From Lithacetigena sp037446255 [NCBI: Coprothermobacterota bacterium] (lineage in GTDB: Bacteria; Coprothermobacterota; HKB111): a stretch of 64,000 bases of DNA. Positions 18,726-26,927 of this stretch are shown here, in pieces (position 1 is the stretch's first letter; each line of letters starts with the position of its first letter). A program made the position numbers and the translations under genes. The stretch lies in NCBI GenBank assembly GCA_037446255.1, contig JBBIIY010000004.1, forward strand, positions 14,238 to 78,237, written 5' to 3'. Below the pieces are notes generated by a model. That model was not told the DNA's origin and searched no databases. It saw only the letters and a list, made by a program, of their open reading frames with translations.

Positions 18726-19568
18726 ATGAAAATTGGATTAGTTACAGATAGTACCGGTTATGTCAGTTTGGAGGATATAGAAAAACACAATATTGAGGTT
18801 GTTCCTCTTAAAGTAATTTATCCAGATGGTCAGGTATTTGATGAGTCTGCGCTCAATTGGAAGGAATATTTTTCTTCCCTAAAAACTGCTAAAAAATTAC
18901 CTACCACCTCACAACCTTCTGCTGGTGAGTTTGAACAGGTTTATAAAGCAGTGTTTAATAAAGGCTACGATGAAATTCTTTCTGTACATATCTCTTCGGG
19001 TATAAGCGGGACAGTTCAATCTGCAATGATGGCCAGGGATACTTTTCAAGATAAAAAGATAGAGGTATATGACTCATTCTACACTGCGATGGGTCTTGAC
19101 TTTCAAGTTGTAGAAGCAGCCAACCTTATTAAAGAGAACGCTACTATACCTGACATCCTGGCTTGCCTTAATTATATGAGAGATAACACTAAACTACTGT
19201 TTATGGTGGATACCCTGGAATACCTGCAAAAAGGCGGTAGAATAGGTGGAGCTCAAGCTTTGCTCGGTTCAATACTTCAGCTAAAACCCATTCTGACCAT
19301 ATTCAAGAAAGTTGAAACTTATGATAAGGTGCGTTCTCGCCAGAAAGCTTTAGACCGCCTGGTAGAAGAGATGGAAAAGGAAGTTCAAAAATCTAAAGGC
19401 AGGTTCAAATTAGGAATATTGCATTTGGAAGCTGCGGAAACAGCTAAATACCTGGAAGAAAAACTTAAGGTATTGTCACCTGAAATTTCGATGGGTGTTA
19501 TTGGTCCATGTATTGGAACCCATATAGGTCCTGGTGCTGTCGGAGTCTGTATAACCCACCTGCCATAG
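18726..19568 (+). CDS. DegV family fatty-acid-binding protein
   Basis: A 280-residue DegV protein. KIGLVTDSTGYVS at the start, TTSQPSAGEF (lipid head-group loop), HISSGISGTVQSA and VDTLEYLQKGGRIGGAQALLG are family signatures. DegV proteins bind a fatty acid and, as FakB, present it to the kinase FakA for phosphorylation and entry into phospholipids. No fakA gene is in the window. The start is ATG 18726 because GGAGGT (18713-18718) is correctly spaced; the upstream ATG at 18711 overlaps that site. Confidence 0.9.
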   Translation: MKIGLVTDSTGYVSLEDIEKHNIEVVPLKVIYPDGQVFDESALNWKEYFSSLKTAKKLPTTSQPSAGEFEQVYKAVFNKGYDEILSVHISSGISGTVQSAMMARDTFQDKKIEVYDSFYTAMGLDFQVVEAANLIKENATIPDILACLNYMRDNTKLLFMVDTLEYLQKGGRIGGAQALLGSILQLKPILTIFKKVETYDKVRSRQKALDRLVEEMEKEVQKSKGRFKLGILHLEAAETAKYLEEKLKVLSPEISMGVIGPCIGTHIGPGAVGVCITHLP

Positions 19569-19571
19569 ATA

Positions 19572-20015
19572 ATGATTATTGCCTTAGGAGCAGACCACAA
19601 AGGATTAAAACTGAAAGAAAAAATAAAATCCTACCTTCAGTCAGAAGGTCATCAGGTAATTGATTTTGGAACTCATTCCGATACTATAGTAGATTATGTT
19701 GATTATGCCAGGGCGGTTGCCCTGGCAGTTTCCCGCGGAGAAACAGAAGCAGGAGTGCTAGTTTGCTGGACTGGTATAGGAATGTCTATTTCTTCCAATA
19801 AAGTAAAAGGTATAAGGTCCTTCGTAGCTAACGATATTTTTACCGCCAGGTTGTCAAAAGAGCACAATAATACCAATATTATCTGCTTTGGAGGGGGAAT
19901 GATAGGCGAAGATTACGCCTTAGAAATTATCAAGACATGGCTGTCTTCTTCTTTTACTTATGGAAGACATGAAGTTAGGTTGCGCAAAATTAGTAAAATC
20001 GAGGAGGAAAAATAA
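19572..20015 (+). CDS. rpiB: Ribose-5-phosphate isomerase B
   Basis: A 147-residue RpiB/LacA-family isomerase that interconverts ribose 5-phosphate and ribulose 5-phosphate. ALGADHKGLKLKEKI and GVLVCWTGIGMSISSNKVKGIR are diagnostic. The catalytic cysteine is kept, although the following residue is Trp where Gly is usual. The ATG is 3 bases after the DegV stop with no good ribosome binding site, suggesting coupled translation. Pairing with upp is common in Firmicutes. Confidence 0.92.
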   Translation: MIIALGADHKGLKLKEKIKSYLQSEGHQVIDFGTHSDTIVDYVDYARAVALAVSRGETEAGVLVCWTGIGMSISSNKVKGIRSFVANDIFTARLSKEHNNTNIICFGGGMIGEDYALEIIKTWLSSSFTYGRHEVRLRKISKIEEEK

Positions 20016-20016
20016 T

Positions 20017-20646
20017 ATGAGCAGAGTGTTTATTAATAATCATCCTGTAGTTCAGCATAAACTTACCATATTAAGAGATAAAAATACCGGTTCCAAAGAG
20101 TTTAGAGAACTTATTTCCGAAATAGCTCAGTTTTTAACTTATGAGTTCACCCGGGATTTAAAAACTCAGGATGTTGAGATAGATACTCCACTATCAAAAA
20201 TGAAAGGCTGTTATATAAATCTAAAAGACATAGTAGTAGTTCCAATTTTAAGGGCAGGGACAGTGTTAGCTGAAGGCATACTAAAATTACTGCCTACAGC
20301 TAAAGTGGGGCATGTGGGAGTTTACCGTGACCACGAAACCTTAAAACCCATCACATACTATGTAAAAACCCCTCCTATTTCCAAAGATACTATTTTTATT
20401 TTAGTTGACCCCATGTTAGCCACTGGAGGGTCAGCCATTGAAGCTATCAGACTTATTAAAGAGAGAGGTGCCCACAAGATTAGCTTTGTGTGTATATTAG
20501 CTGCTCCGGAAGGAATTAAAAACTTACATAAAACTTATCCCAATGTGGATATTTATACCGCATCAGTAGATGACTGTCTTGATGAAAGAGGGTATATATT
20601 ACCAGGCTTAGGAGACGCAGGTGATAGGCTTTTTGGCACAAAATAG
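20017..20646 (+). CDS. upp: Uracil phosphoribosyltransferase
   Basis: A 209-residue enzyme of pyrimidine salvage making UMP from uracil and PRPP. It has HPVVQHKLTILRDKNTGSKEFR at its N-terminus (first 19 or so residues), VVPILRAGTVLAEG, the PRPP loop DPMLATGGSAIEAI, and the uracil-binding GYILPGLGDAGDR. The start is ATG 20017, directly behind GAGGAGGAAAA; reading frames opening further upstream lack a site. It overlaps the glycosyltransferase gene that follows by 26 bases. Confidence 0.96.
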   Translation: MSRVFINNHPVVQHKLTILRDKNTGSKEFRELISEIAQFLTYEFTRDLKTQDVEIDTPLSKMKGCYINLKDIVVVPILRAGTVLAEGILKLLPTAKVGHVGVYRDHETLKPITYYVKTPPISKDTIFILVDPMLATGGSAIEAIRLIKERGAHKISFVCILAAPEGIKNLHKTYPNVDIYTASVDDCLDERGYILPGLGDAGDRLFGTK

Positions 20647-21574
20647 CTACACTATTGGAGTATTTTTTATAGTTTTTCTGTGCTCGGCTTTACTAACCCC
20701 GTTTTCATTATACCTGGGAAAAATATTTAAACTTATAGACTATCCCTCAGCCAGAAAACACCATGTAATACCTATACCCAGGTCGGGAGGTCTTCTACTA
20801 TTTCCGGTTATTGCTATATTTTCATTATTCATGGTAGGCACGGGTAATAAAGAATTAATCGGAATTCTTCTGGGAGGAACTGTTATCTGGCTTACCGGAA
20901 TTCTTGATGATAGGTTTACCATCCGGGCAAGGTACAAGTTTTCTGGTCAGTTAATTGGCGCTTTGATACTGGTTCTTTCTGGAGTACTTATTAAAGGTAT
21001 CAATACTCCCTGGGGATATGTTGCCCTGGATGGTTTCAGGTACATCTTAACTATTTTGTGGATAGCCGGGATGTCCAATGCTCTTAATTTTATTGATGGA
21101 TTGGACGGTCTTGCTGGTGGAGTAGTTGTAATATCCAGCATTGCTTTTTATGTTCTTGCCCAGGAAAGAGGGTTAACCGAGGTTTCCTTGCTTAGTCTGA
21201 TTATTGCCGGTGCAGTCAGCGGATTTTTGCTATTTAATTTCCCTCGGGCAAAAATAGTATTGGGTGACAGCGGGGCATTAACCTTAGGGTATTTATTAGG
21301 GGCGGTTAGTGTTTGGGGAGCCTTAAAGAGAACAACGATTCCAGTATTAGTAGTATATGCAATAGTGTTAGCTATACCACTTTTTGATATGGTGTTTGCT
21401 ATTATAAGACGCAAAATTAAAGGCGTTCCTATTTCACAAGCCGATAAAGGACATATTCACCACCGTCTTCTTGATCTGGGATTAACCCCCACGCAAACCG
21501 TCCTGATTCTATATTGTGTTTCCATCGTCCTGGCTTCAATTGCTGTTTATATTGGCGGAAGACAGTTTGATTAA
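20621..21574 (+). CDS. WecA/TagO-type undecaprenyl-phosphate sugar-1-phosphate transferase
   Basis: A 317-residue membrane protein of the MraY/WecA family with about ten hydrophobic spans. The family motifs are present: PRSGGLLLFP, GILDDRFTIRARYKF, NALNFIDGLDGLAGG (the metal-binding Asp motif), FPRAKIVLGDSG and the cytosolic HIHHRLLDLGL. These enzymes load N-acetylglucosamine-1-phosphate (usually) onto undecaprenyl phosphate and so start wall teichoic acid, secondary wall polymer or O-antigen synthesis. The start is GTG 20621 inside upp. It opens the overlapping polysaccharide operon. Confidence 0.92.
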   Translation: MIGFLAQNSYTIGVFFIVFLCSALLTPFSLYLGKIFKLIDYPSARKHHVIPIPRSGGLLLFPVIAIFSLFMVGTGNKELIGILLGGTVIWLTGILDDRFTIRARYKFSGQLIGALILVLSGVLIKGINTPWGYVALDGFRYILTILWIAGMSNALNFIDGLDGLAGGVVVISSIAFYVLAQERGLTEVSLLSLIIAGAVSGFLLFNFPRAKIVLGDSGALTLGYLLGAVSVWGALKRTTIPVLVVYAIVLAIPLFDMVFAIIRRKIKGVPISQADKGHIHHRLLDLGLTPTQTVLILYCVSIVLASIAVYIGGRQFD

Positions 21575-22730
21575 AATATTGTTAGTTTTTGGTACCAGGC
21601 CGGAAGCTATTAAATTAGCTCCCGTGGTACTTAAATTGAGGGAATCATGTAATTTTTCTACCATAGTTGCTGTAACAGCGCAACACCGGGAACTCCTGGA
21701 CCAGGTGCTGGAGGTATTTGATATTAAAGCCGACTACGACCTTGATATAATGGAGGTAAAACAGTCCCTTTCAGATATTACTATTCGGGCTTTGAAAGGG
21801 CTAACCCAGGTGATTGAAAGAGAAAAACCAGATATGGTAATGGTTCACGGTGATACTACCACTACTTTTTCCGGGGCTTTGGCCTCTTTTTATAATAGAA
21901 TACCGGTAGCTCATGTAGAAGCTGGACTTAGAAGCAATTATAAAAGAGAACCTTTTCCGGAAGAGGTTAATAGAACCCTAACCAGTGTAGTTACCGATTT
22001 ACATCTTGCTCCGACCATGCTTGCCAGGCAGAACCTTCTCCGAGAAGGGGTTTCCGACAACAATATTATTGTAACCGGAAACACCGTTATTGATACTCTC
22101 ATTGAAGCCCTGAAGCTGGTGGAAAATCGGGATTGTCAGTATGGCAAGGTGTCCATTTGTCCGGAAAACGATTATCTACTTCTGGAAGTGCACCGAAGGG
22201 AAAACTGGGGAATACCTATGAGAGAAATTTTCCTGGGTGTCAGAGATTTTTTAGTTAGCAACCCAGGTCTGCAAATGGTTTTTCCAGTCCATCCCAACCC
22301 TTTAGTAAAAGAGTTATCAGTAGAAATATTTGGAGATTTACCTGGAGTCCACCTGATTTCTCCACTTGGCTACCTTGATTTCGTAAGGGTAATGCGTGAT
22401 GCTCGCATTATCATAACCGACTCCGGGGGTATACAGGAAGAATCTACATACTTGAAAAAGCAGGTAGTTTTAGTTAGAAGGGTAACCGAAAGGCCTGAAG
22501 GTGTAGAGAGTGGTTTTATTAATATCAGCGGGATAGAAAGAAATGGAATAACTAAAAGTATTGAAAAAGCTATTAAAATATCTTATGATAGTAAAGTGTA
22601 TATCAATAATAATCTCTTTGGAGATGGAAATGCCTCATCAAGAATTGTTGCGGGGATCCAATGGTTTTTAGGAATAAGTTCCGAGAAACCTCAAAACTAT
22701 ATGTCAGAAGGAGGACAAGCTGGTGATTAG
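21567..22730 (+). CDS. wecB: UDP-N-acetylglucosamine 2-epimerase
   Basis: A 387-residue non-hydrolysing epimerase that converts UDP-GlcNAc to UDP-ManNAc. Motifs: VFGTRPEAIKLAPVV, VHGDTTTTFSGAL, VEAGLRSNYKREPFPEE, LEVHRRENWG and TDSGGIQEES. I choose TTG 21567 as start because the conserved IKILLVFGTRPEA begins there and GGCGGAAG is close by; a GTG at 21516 would add 17 atypical residues. It overlaps the gene before by 8 bases. Its product is needed by the TagA-like transferase and the WecC-like dehydrogenase downstream. Confidence 0.95.
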   Translation: MIKILLVFGTRPEAIKLAPVVLKLRESCNFSTIVAVTAQHRELLDQVLEVFDIKADYDLDIMEVKQSLSDITIRALKGLTQVIEREKPDMVMVHGDTTTTFSGALASFYNRIPVAHVEAGLRSNYKREPFPEEVNRTLTSVVTDLHLAPTMLARQNLLREGVSDNNIIVTGNTVIDTLIEALKLVENRDCQYGKVSICPENDYLLLEVHRRENWGIPMREIFLGVRDFLVSNPGLQMVFPVHPNPLVKELSVEIFGDLPGVHLISPLGYLDFVRVMRDARIIITDSGGIQEESTYLKKQVVLVRRVTERPEGVESGFINISGIERNGITKSIEKAIKISYDSKVYINNNLFGDGNASSRIVAGIQWFLGISSEKPQNYMSEGGQAGD

Positions 22731-24015
22731 AGTTCAGGGAGGAGCAAGACTTTCCGGGATAGTCAAGCCGGCAGGGGCAAAAAACACTACTTTACCTATT
22801 TTAGCTGGTGTTTTACTAAAAGAAGGCGAATGGGTTTTAAACAATTTTCCTCTCGTCCAAGATACCTTGTTTATGATAACCCTCTTAGAAGAATTGGGTT
22901 GCAAGGTGAAAGTTAAACAAGCTAAGCATCAAGCAATCATCAAGGTTCCTACCAAACTCAATACTTCTATTGAAAGCAATATTTTTTCATCCTTAAGAGG
23001 CTCTATTTTTTTGCTGGGTTCTCTGTTGGCTCGTGAAGGTGAAGCGTTTATACCTTACCCCGGGGGATGTAATATCGGTCAAAGGCCGATTGATCTACAT
23101 ATCAAAGGTCTGGAAGCGTTAGGGGTCAAGTTTGACCTGGCTTCCGGATTAATCCACGCCAAAGTAGAAGGTAAAATAGCAGGTAGGGTATATCTTGACT
23201 ACCCGAGCGTAGGAGCTACTGAAAATCTGATGCTTTTTGCTTCTTTATTACCCGGTGAAGTTATCATTGATAATGCTGCTCAGGAACCCCAGGTAGTAGA
23301 TCTGGGAAATTTTTTAAAAGCCAGCGGAGTAAATATTAATGGAGTAGGAACGCATAGTATCAGAATAAAAGGACCCAGAAGATTCAATCCCATCATGTTT
23401 TCTATCCCTTCTGACCCGTTGGAGGCAGGAACTTTTTTAATTGCCTCTACTATGACCGGAGGAGATGTAACTGTTAAAGATGTAGAGCCAAAGTTTCTCA
23501 ACCCCCTCATTCACAAACTCAGTGAAGTAGGGGCAGATGTTAGAATGCAAAATACCACTTCTATAAGGGTTATCGGCAAATCAAGACCCCAAGCCGCAAA
23601 TATAAAAACTTTACCTTTCCCTGGTTTTCCTACGGATTTACAACCCCAGATGACCTCTTTACTGGCAATAGCTGAGGGGGTATCTTTAGTGGTGGAAACA
23701 GTGTTTGAAGGCCGTTTCCAGCACTTTAGAGAGTTAAATAAAATGGGAGCTCATGTAACTGTTGAAGGTAGACAGGCAATCATCAGGGGAGTAGATAAAT
23801 TACAGGGAGCAGAAGTAATAGCTTCTGATATTAGAGCTGGTAGTTCGCTGATACTGGCAGGATTGGTAGCAGAAGGAGAAACCAGGGTTCTGGACGATTT
23901 TCATGTTCACAGGGGTTATGAAAACCTGGTTGAGAAATTGAGTAGTTTAGGTGCGAAAATAACCTCACAAATTGGTGATAAGGAGGTGCTGGCTGATGAG
24001 CAAGAAAAGATTTAA
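22723..24015 (+). CDS. murA: UDP-N-acetylglucosamine 1-carboxyvinyltransferase
   Basis: A 430-residue EPSP-fold enzyme that adds enolpyruvate to UDP-GlcNAc, the first committed peptidoglycan step. Lys20-Asn21 (PAGAKNTTLPIL) and the PEP-reactive Cys116 (YPGGCNIGQRP) are present, so it keeps the fosfomycin-sensitive type of active site. GFPTDLQPQMTSLLAI is also typical. It lies in an envelope polysaccharide operon rather than a mur cluster; Firmicutes often have two MurA copies, and whether this is the only one cannot be seen here. The start is GTG 22723, with AGGAGGAC upstream. Confidence 0.93.
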   Translation: MIRVQGGARLSGIVKPAGAKNTTLPILAGVLLKEGEWVLNNFPLVQDTLFMITLLEELGCKVKVKQAKHQAIIKVPTKLNTSIESNIFSSLRGSIFLLGSLLAREGEAFIPYPGGCNIGQRPIDLHIKGLEALGVKFDLASGLIHAKVEGKIAGRVYLDYPSVGATENLMLFASLLPGEVIIDNAAQEPQVVDLGNFLKASGVNINGVGTHSIRIKGPRRFNPIMFSIPSDPLEAGTFLIASTMTGGDVTVKDVEPKFLNPLIHKLSEVGADVRMQNTTSIRVIGKSRPQAANIKTLPFPGFPTDLQPQMTSLLAIAEGVSLVVETVFEGRFQHFRELNKMGAHVTVEGRQAIIRGVDKLQGAEVIASDIRAGSSLILAGLVAEGETRVLDDFHVHRGYENLVEKLSSLGAKITSQIGDKEVLADEQEKI

Positions 24016-24460
24016 TATACTGGATGCTGTAATTGTGCTGATTATATTGATGGGATTAGCTTTTGGGGGTTACAAATATTTTTACCAGCCACCTGAGGAT
24101 AAAGGAGTTTTTACGCCTCAGATTGTAGAAGTACTATCCTTACATCAATTTCCTGAAGTAGTTAATAGTTTTTTATTAGGAGATAAAATTATTGATTCCA
24201 CCGGTAGGGGGGTTATGGAAATAATAGAGGTAGTAGTTGAAGACAGTTATATGACAGTTTTCGCTGCTGATGGTAAAATTCACTGGAGCAGACATCCAAT
24301 TATGAAAAGCTTGAGATTTAAAGCTAAAATTATTGTACCTACCCCGGCTGGTGTTCTCGTATATAACCGAATCCCTATCAAAGCTGGAAACCGGGTTCCT
24401 TTAGAGACAAACCGGGGAAGAATAGAAGTAACCATTCTTTCAGTAAATTCCAATCCCTAA
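23996..24460 (+). CDS. DUF4330-like membrane-anchored protein
   Basis: A 154-residue protein with one N-terminal membrane span (ILDAVIVLIILMGLAFGGY) and an outward beta-rich domain. The layout, with the lysine-rich start and the NILDAVIVL anchor, resembles DUF4330 proteins, which I recall near MurJ-type flippases in Clostridia. Function is unknown. The start is ATG 23996 with AGGAGGT at 23981-23987, 20 bases inside murA. A structural or regulatory role in polymer export is inference from its position between murA and murJ. Confidence 0.65.
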   Translation: MSKKRFNILDAVIVLIILMGLAFGGYKYFYQPPEDKGVFTPQIVEVLSLHQFPEVVNSFLLGDKIIDSTGRGVMEIIEVVVEDSYMTVFAADGKIHWSRHPIMKSLRFKAKIIVPTPAGVLVYNRIPIKAGNRVPLETNRGRIEVTILSVNSNP

Positions 24461-24463
24461 ATC

Positions 24464-26041
24464 ATGAGCTTAACCTCAGAAAAGAGCGAGAATCTAAGAA
24501 GCTCATTTGCTTTAAATAGTACCATTCTAATGCTGGGGATAATATTGGGAAGAGTTCTCGGCTATGTTAGAGATGTTGTAGTTACTTATTATTATGGGAA
24601 ATCATTTATAACTGATTCATATATGGTAGCCCTAACTTTCCCCCTGCTTTTGTACTCTTTTTTAACTGGAGGGGTGATAGTTTCGTCATTTGTTCCAGTG
24701 CTTTCTGGAGAAAAAGGCAAGAATTTCTCTATACTTTCTAACACTTTGGCTTTGGGTTTATTTATAACAGGATCGGTTTGCTCTGTATTATCAATAATAT
24801 TTGCGCCTTATATCACTAATATTCTGGCACCTTCAATGGCGGATAATGCAAAAGAGTTGACCACTTTCCTTCTTAGAATTGCTTCTGTGGGCATACCTTT
24901 TTTGGTAGGAGCAGGTGGTTTTATGGCTACTCTTCATTGCCGCGGTGATTTTAAATTCCCTTCGCTATCAGGTTCTATTTTTAATGGATTTATTGTGCTG
25001 GGAATTGTTTCACTTACTCCATTCATCAACATAAACAGCGCCCCTATAGGATTAATTATGGGTTCAATTGCCACCTGGTTATTTTTAGGTTGGGGGTTAT
25101 TGAGGATTAAATATGACTTTAAAGCAGGAATCAACTTCCTGAATCCCGGAGTCAAGAGAGTAGTAATTCTCAGCATCCCCGTGCTTTTAGGGCTGACCAT
25201 ATACCAGGTAAGTCCTATTATAGAAAGAGCAATAGCTTCATCTCTGGAGGTAGGAGCGATAACTGTTATCAGCGTAGCTTCCAGGATTATCCAGCTCCCC
25301 TATGCTCTTTTCGGATTAGCAGTTTCTACAGTTTTATTACCCACACTTTCTCGAAGTGCAGCTAACTCTGACTTCCAATTATTGAAGAAAGATTTATCCT
25401 GGGGAGTGTTAAATACTTCCTTTTTCCTCTTACCCTCGGCGGTGGGTCTTTTTATGTTAAGTTATCCCATAGTGAGGTTACTCTTTCAATGGGGTGAATT
25501 TACTCAATCTGCCGCATTTTTAACAGCTTCAGTTTTAAAGGTTTACAGTCTGGGTGTTTGGGCTCATGGAACTAATTCAGTACTTATCAGGGCTTACTAT
25601 TCACTTAAAGAACCGAGAGTTCCTACATTTTTGGGAGCTCTAACCATTTTGTTTCAGGTCGTTCTCTATTTTATTCTTTCCCGATACTTTGGTGTTTTAG
25701 GTTTAGCAGCAGGGTCAACAATAGGAGCATTCGTACTTTTATTTTTATTGGTCTTATTTCTAAGACCGAGGTTAAAGGGTTTGGGAATAAGATTGGGGTT
25801 TGAAGAAATGACTAAAGGCTTTATCAGCAGCGGATTTATGGTAATAGCTTTACTTATTATTTCTCCTTATCTTATTTTTTCACAGGAAAATGTTTCTTTA
25901 AGTTATCGCTTGCTGGAAGTAATGGGGAATATCCTCATTGGCTGCTCTGTTTACTTTGTATCCAGCTACCTGTTAAAATCGGAAGTATTTATGTCTTACT
26001 TTCAGGTCGTTAAAAGGGTGTTAAAAGTTGAAAATAAATAA
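24464..26041 (+). CDS. murJ: MurJ-family lipid flippase
   Basis: A 525-residue polytopic protein of the MviN/MurJ branch of the MOP superfamily, with about 14 membrane spans. The family start GRVLGYVRDVVVTYYYGKS (first cytoplasmic loop) and the LTGGVIVSSFVPVL segment are clear. MurJ flips lipid II; relatives in polymer operons flip other undecaprenyl-linked saccharides. Here it could serve peptidoglycan, the polymer made by this cluster, or both. It starts 3 bases after the DUF4330 gene. Confidence 0.85.
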   Translation: MSLTSEKSENLRSSFALNSTILMLGIILGRVLGYVRDVVVTYYYGKSFITDSYMVALTFPLLLYSFLTGGVIVSSFVPVLSGEKGKNFSILSNTLALGLFITGSVCSVLSIIFAPYITNILAPSMADNAKELTTFLLRIASVGIPFLVGAGGFMATLHCRGDFKFPSLSGSIFNGFIVLGIVSLTPFININSAPIGLIMGSIATWLFLGWGLLRIKYDFKAGINFLNPGVKRVVILSIPVLLGLTIYQVSPIIERAIASSLEVGAITVISVASRIIQLPYALFGLAVSTVLLPTLSRSAANSDFQLLKKDLSWGVLNTSFFLLPSAVGLFMLSYPIVRLLFQWGEFTQSAAFLTASVLKVYSLGVWAHGTNSVLIRAYYSLKEPRVPTFLGALTILFQVVLYFILSRYFGVLGLAAGSTIGAFVLLFLLVLFLRPRLKGLGIRLGFEEMTKGFISSGFMVIALLIISPYLIFSQENVSLSYRLLEVMGNILIGCSVYFVSSYLLKSEVFMSYFQVVKRVLKVENK

Positions 26042-26927
26042 ACAATTTTTAATAAACTTGCTGCTTATATTTCTGGTAATGATATCGGTTTATAAACTTC
26101 TGGAAGTGATTAATATAGTTAATTCCTTTTCCCTTGAGTCACAGGGTATTATTTACGAAGAAGGGAAAGTACCAAAGGTATTAAATATCCTGGTAAGCGG
26201 AATTGATTCTACCGGTAATAATGGTAGCAGGCCTGGAGTAGAACATGCCCGGGCAGATGTTATTCTGTTAGTTTCCCTGAATATATCTGAAGAAAAAGTA
26301 AATGTTATTTCTATCCCCAGAGACACCCGGGTAGAAATTGAAAGACATGGGGTTCAAAAAATCAACCATTCTCGTTCCTATGGGGGAATAATCCTGTTGT
26401 TGGACACGGTTTCTAAGTTGCTGGAGGTTGATATTGACTACTATTTTGAAGCTGATTTTTATGGATTCAAGATGTTGGTTGATGAGTTAGGCGGAGTTTA
26501 TTATACAGTAGAACGCGAACTCAAAGACACTCTAACTGACCCTCCCATATTTGTTCCTACCGGGACTTATAACCTTAATGGCGACCAGGCACTGGGTATT
26601 ATGCGTTACCGAAATTATCCCCTGGGAGATATAGATAGGATAAAAATCCAGCAGGGTTTGTTTAAAGCTATTGTGAAAGAATTATTAAAACCTAAAAGGC
26701 TGTTACAGACCCGTTCATTATCCCAGATTTTTTACCAGTATATAAAAACTGATCTGTTCTATAATAATTTGATATCAATAGTATTATCCCTGAAAAACCT
26801 CCAGATAGAAAATATTAATTTTCATACCCTTGCAGGCCATCCTTCTACAATAGGAGGCGTACAATACTGGATTATAAACGGAAATGAATTTATTCAACTT
26901 AAAGAAAATAGTATCTTTAGAAGATAG
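26028..26927 (+). CDS. LytR-CpsA-Psr (LCP) family wall-polymer ligase
   Basis: A 299-residue protein with an N-terminal membrane anchor (residues about 7-31) and one LCP domain. NILVSGIDS, HARADVILLVSLN, VISIPRDTRVEI and the RYRNYPLGDIDRIKIQQ arginine/aspartate motif are the family's pyrophosphate- and lipid-binding residues. LCP enzymes move finished polymers from undecaprenyl pyrophosphate onto peptidoglycan. Here it would attach the product of this cluster to the wall. The start is TTG 26028 behind AAAAGGG, 14 bases inside murJ. Confidence 0.92.
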   Translation: MKINKQFLINLLLIFLVMISVYKLLEVINIVNSFSLESQGIIYEEGKVPKVLNILVSGIDSTGNNGSRPGVEHARADVILLVSLNISEEKVNVISIPRDTRVEIERHGVQKINHSRSYGGIILLLDTVSKLLEVDIDYYFEADFYGFKMLVDELGGVYYTVERELKDTLTDPPIFVPTGTYNLNGDQALGIMRYRNYPLGDIDRIKIQQGLFKAIVKELLKPKRLLQTRSLSQIFYQYIKTDLFYNNLISIVLSLKNLQIENINFHTLAGHPSTIGGVQYWIINGNEFIQLKENSIFRR

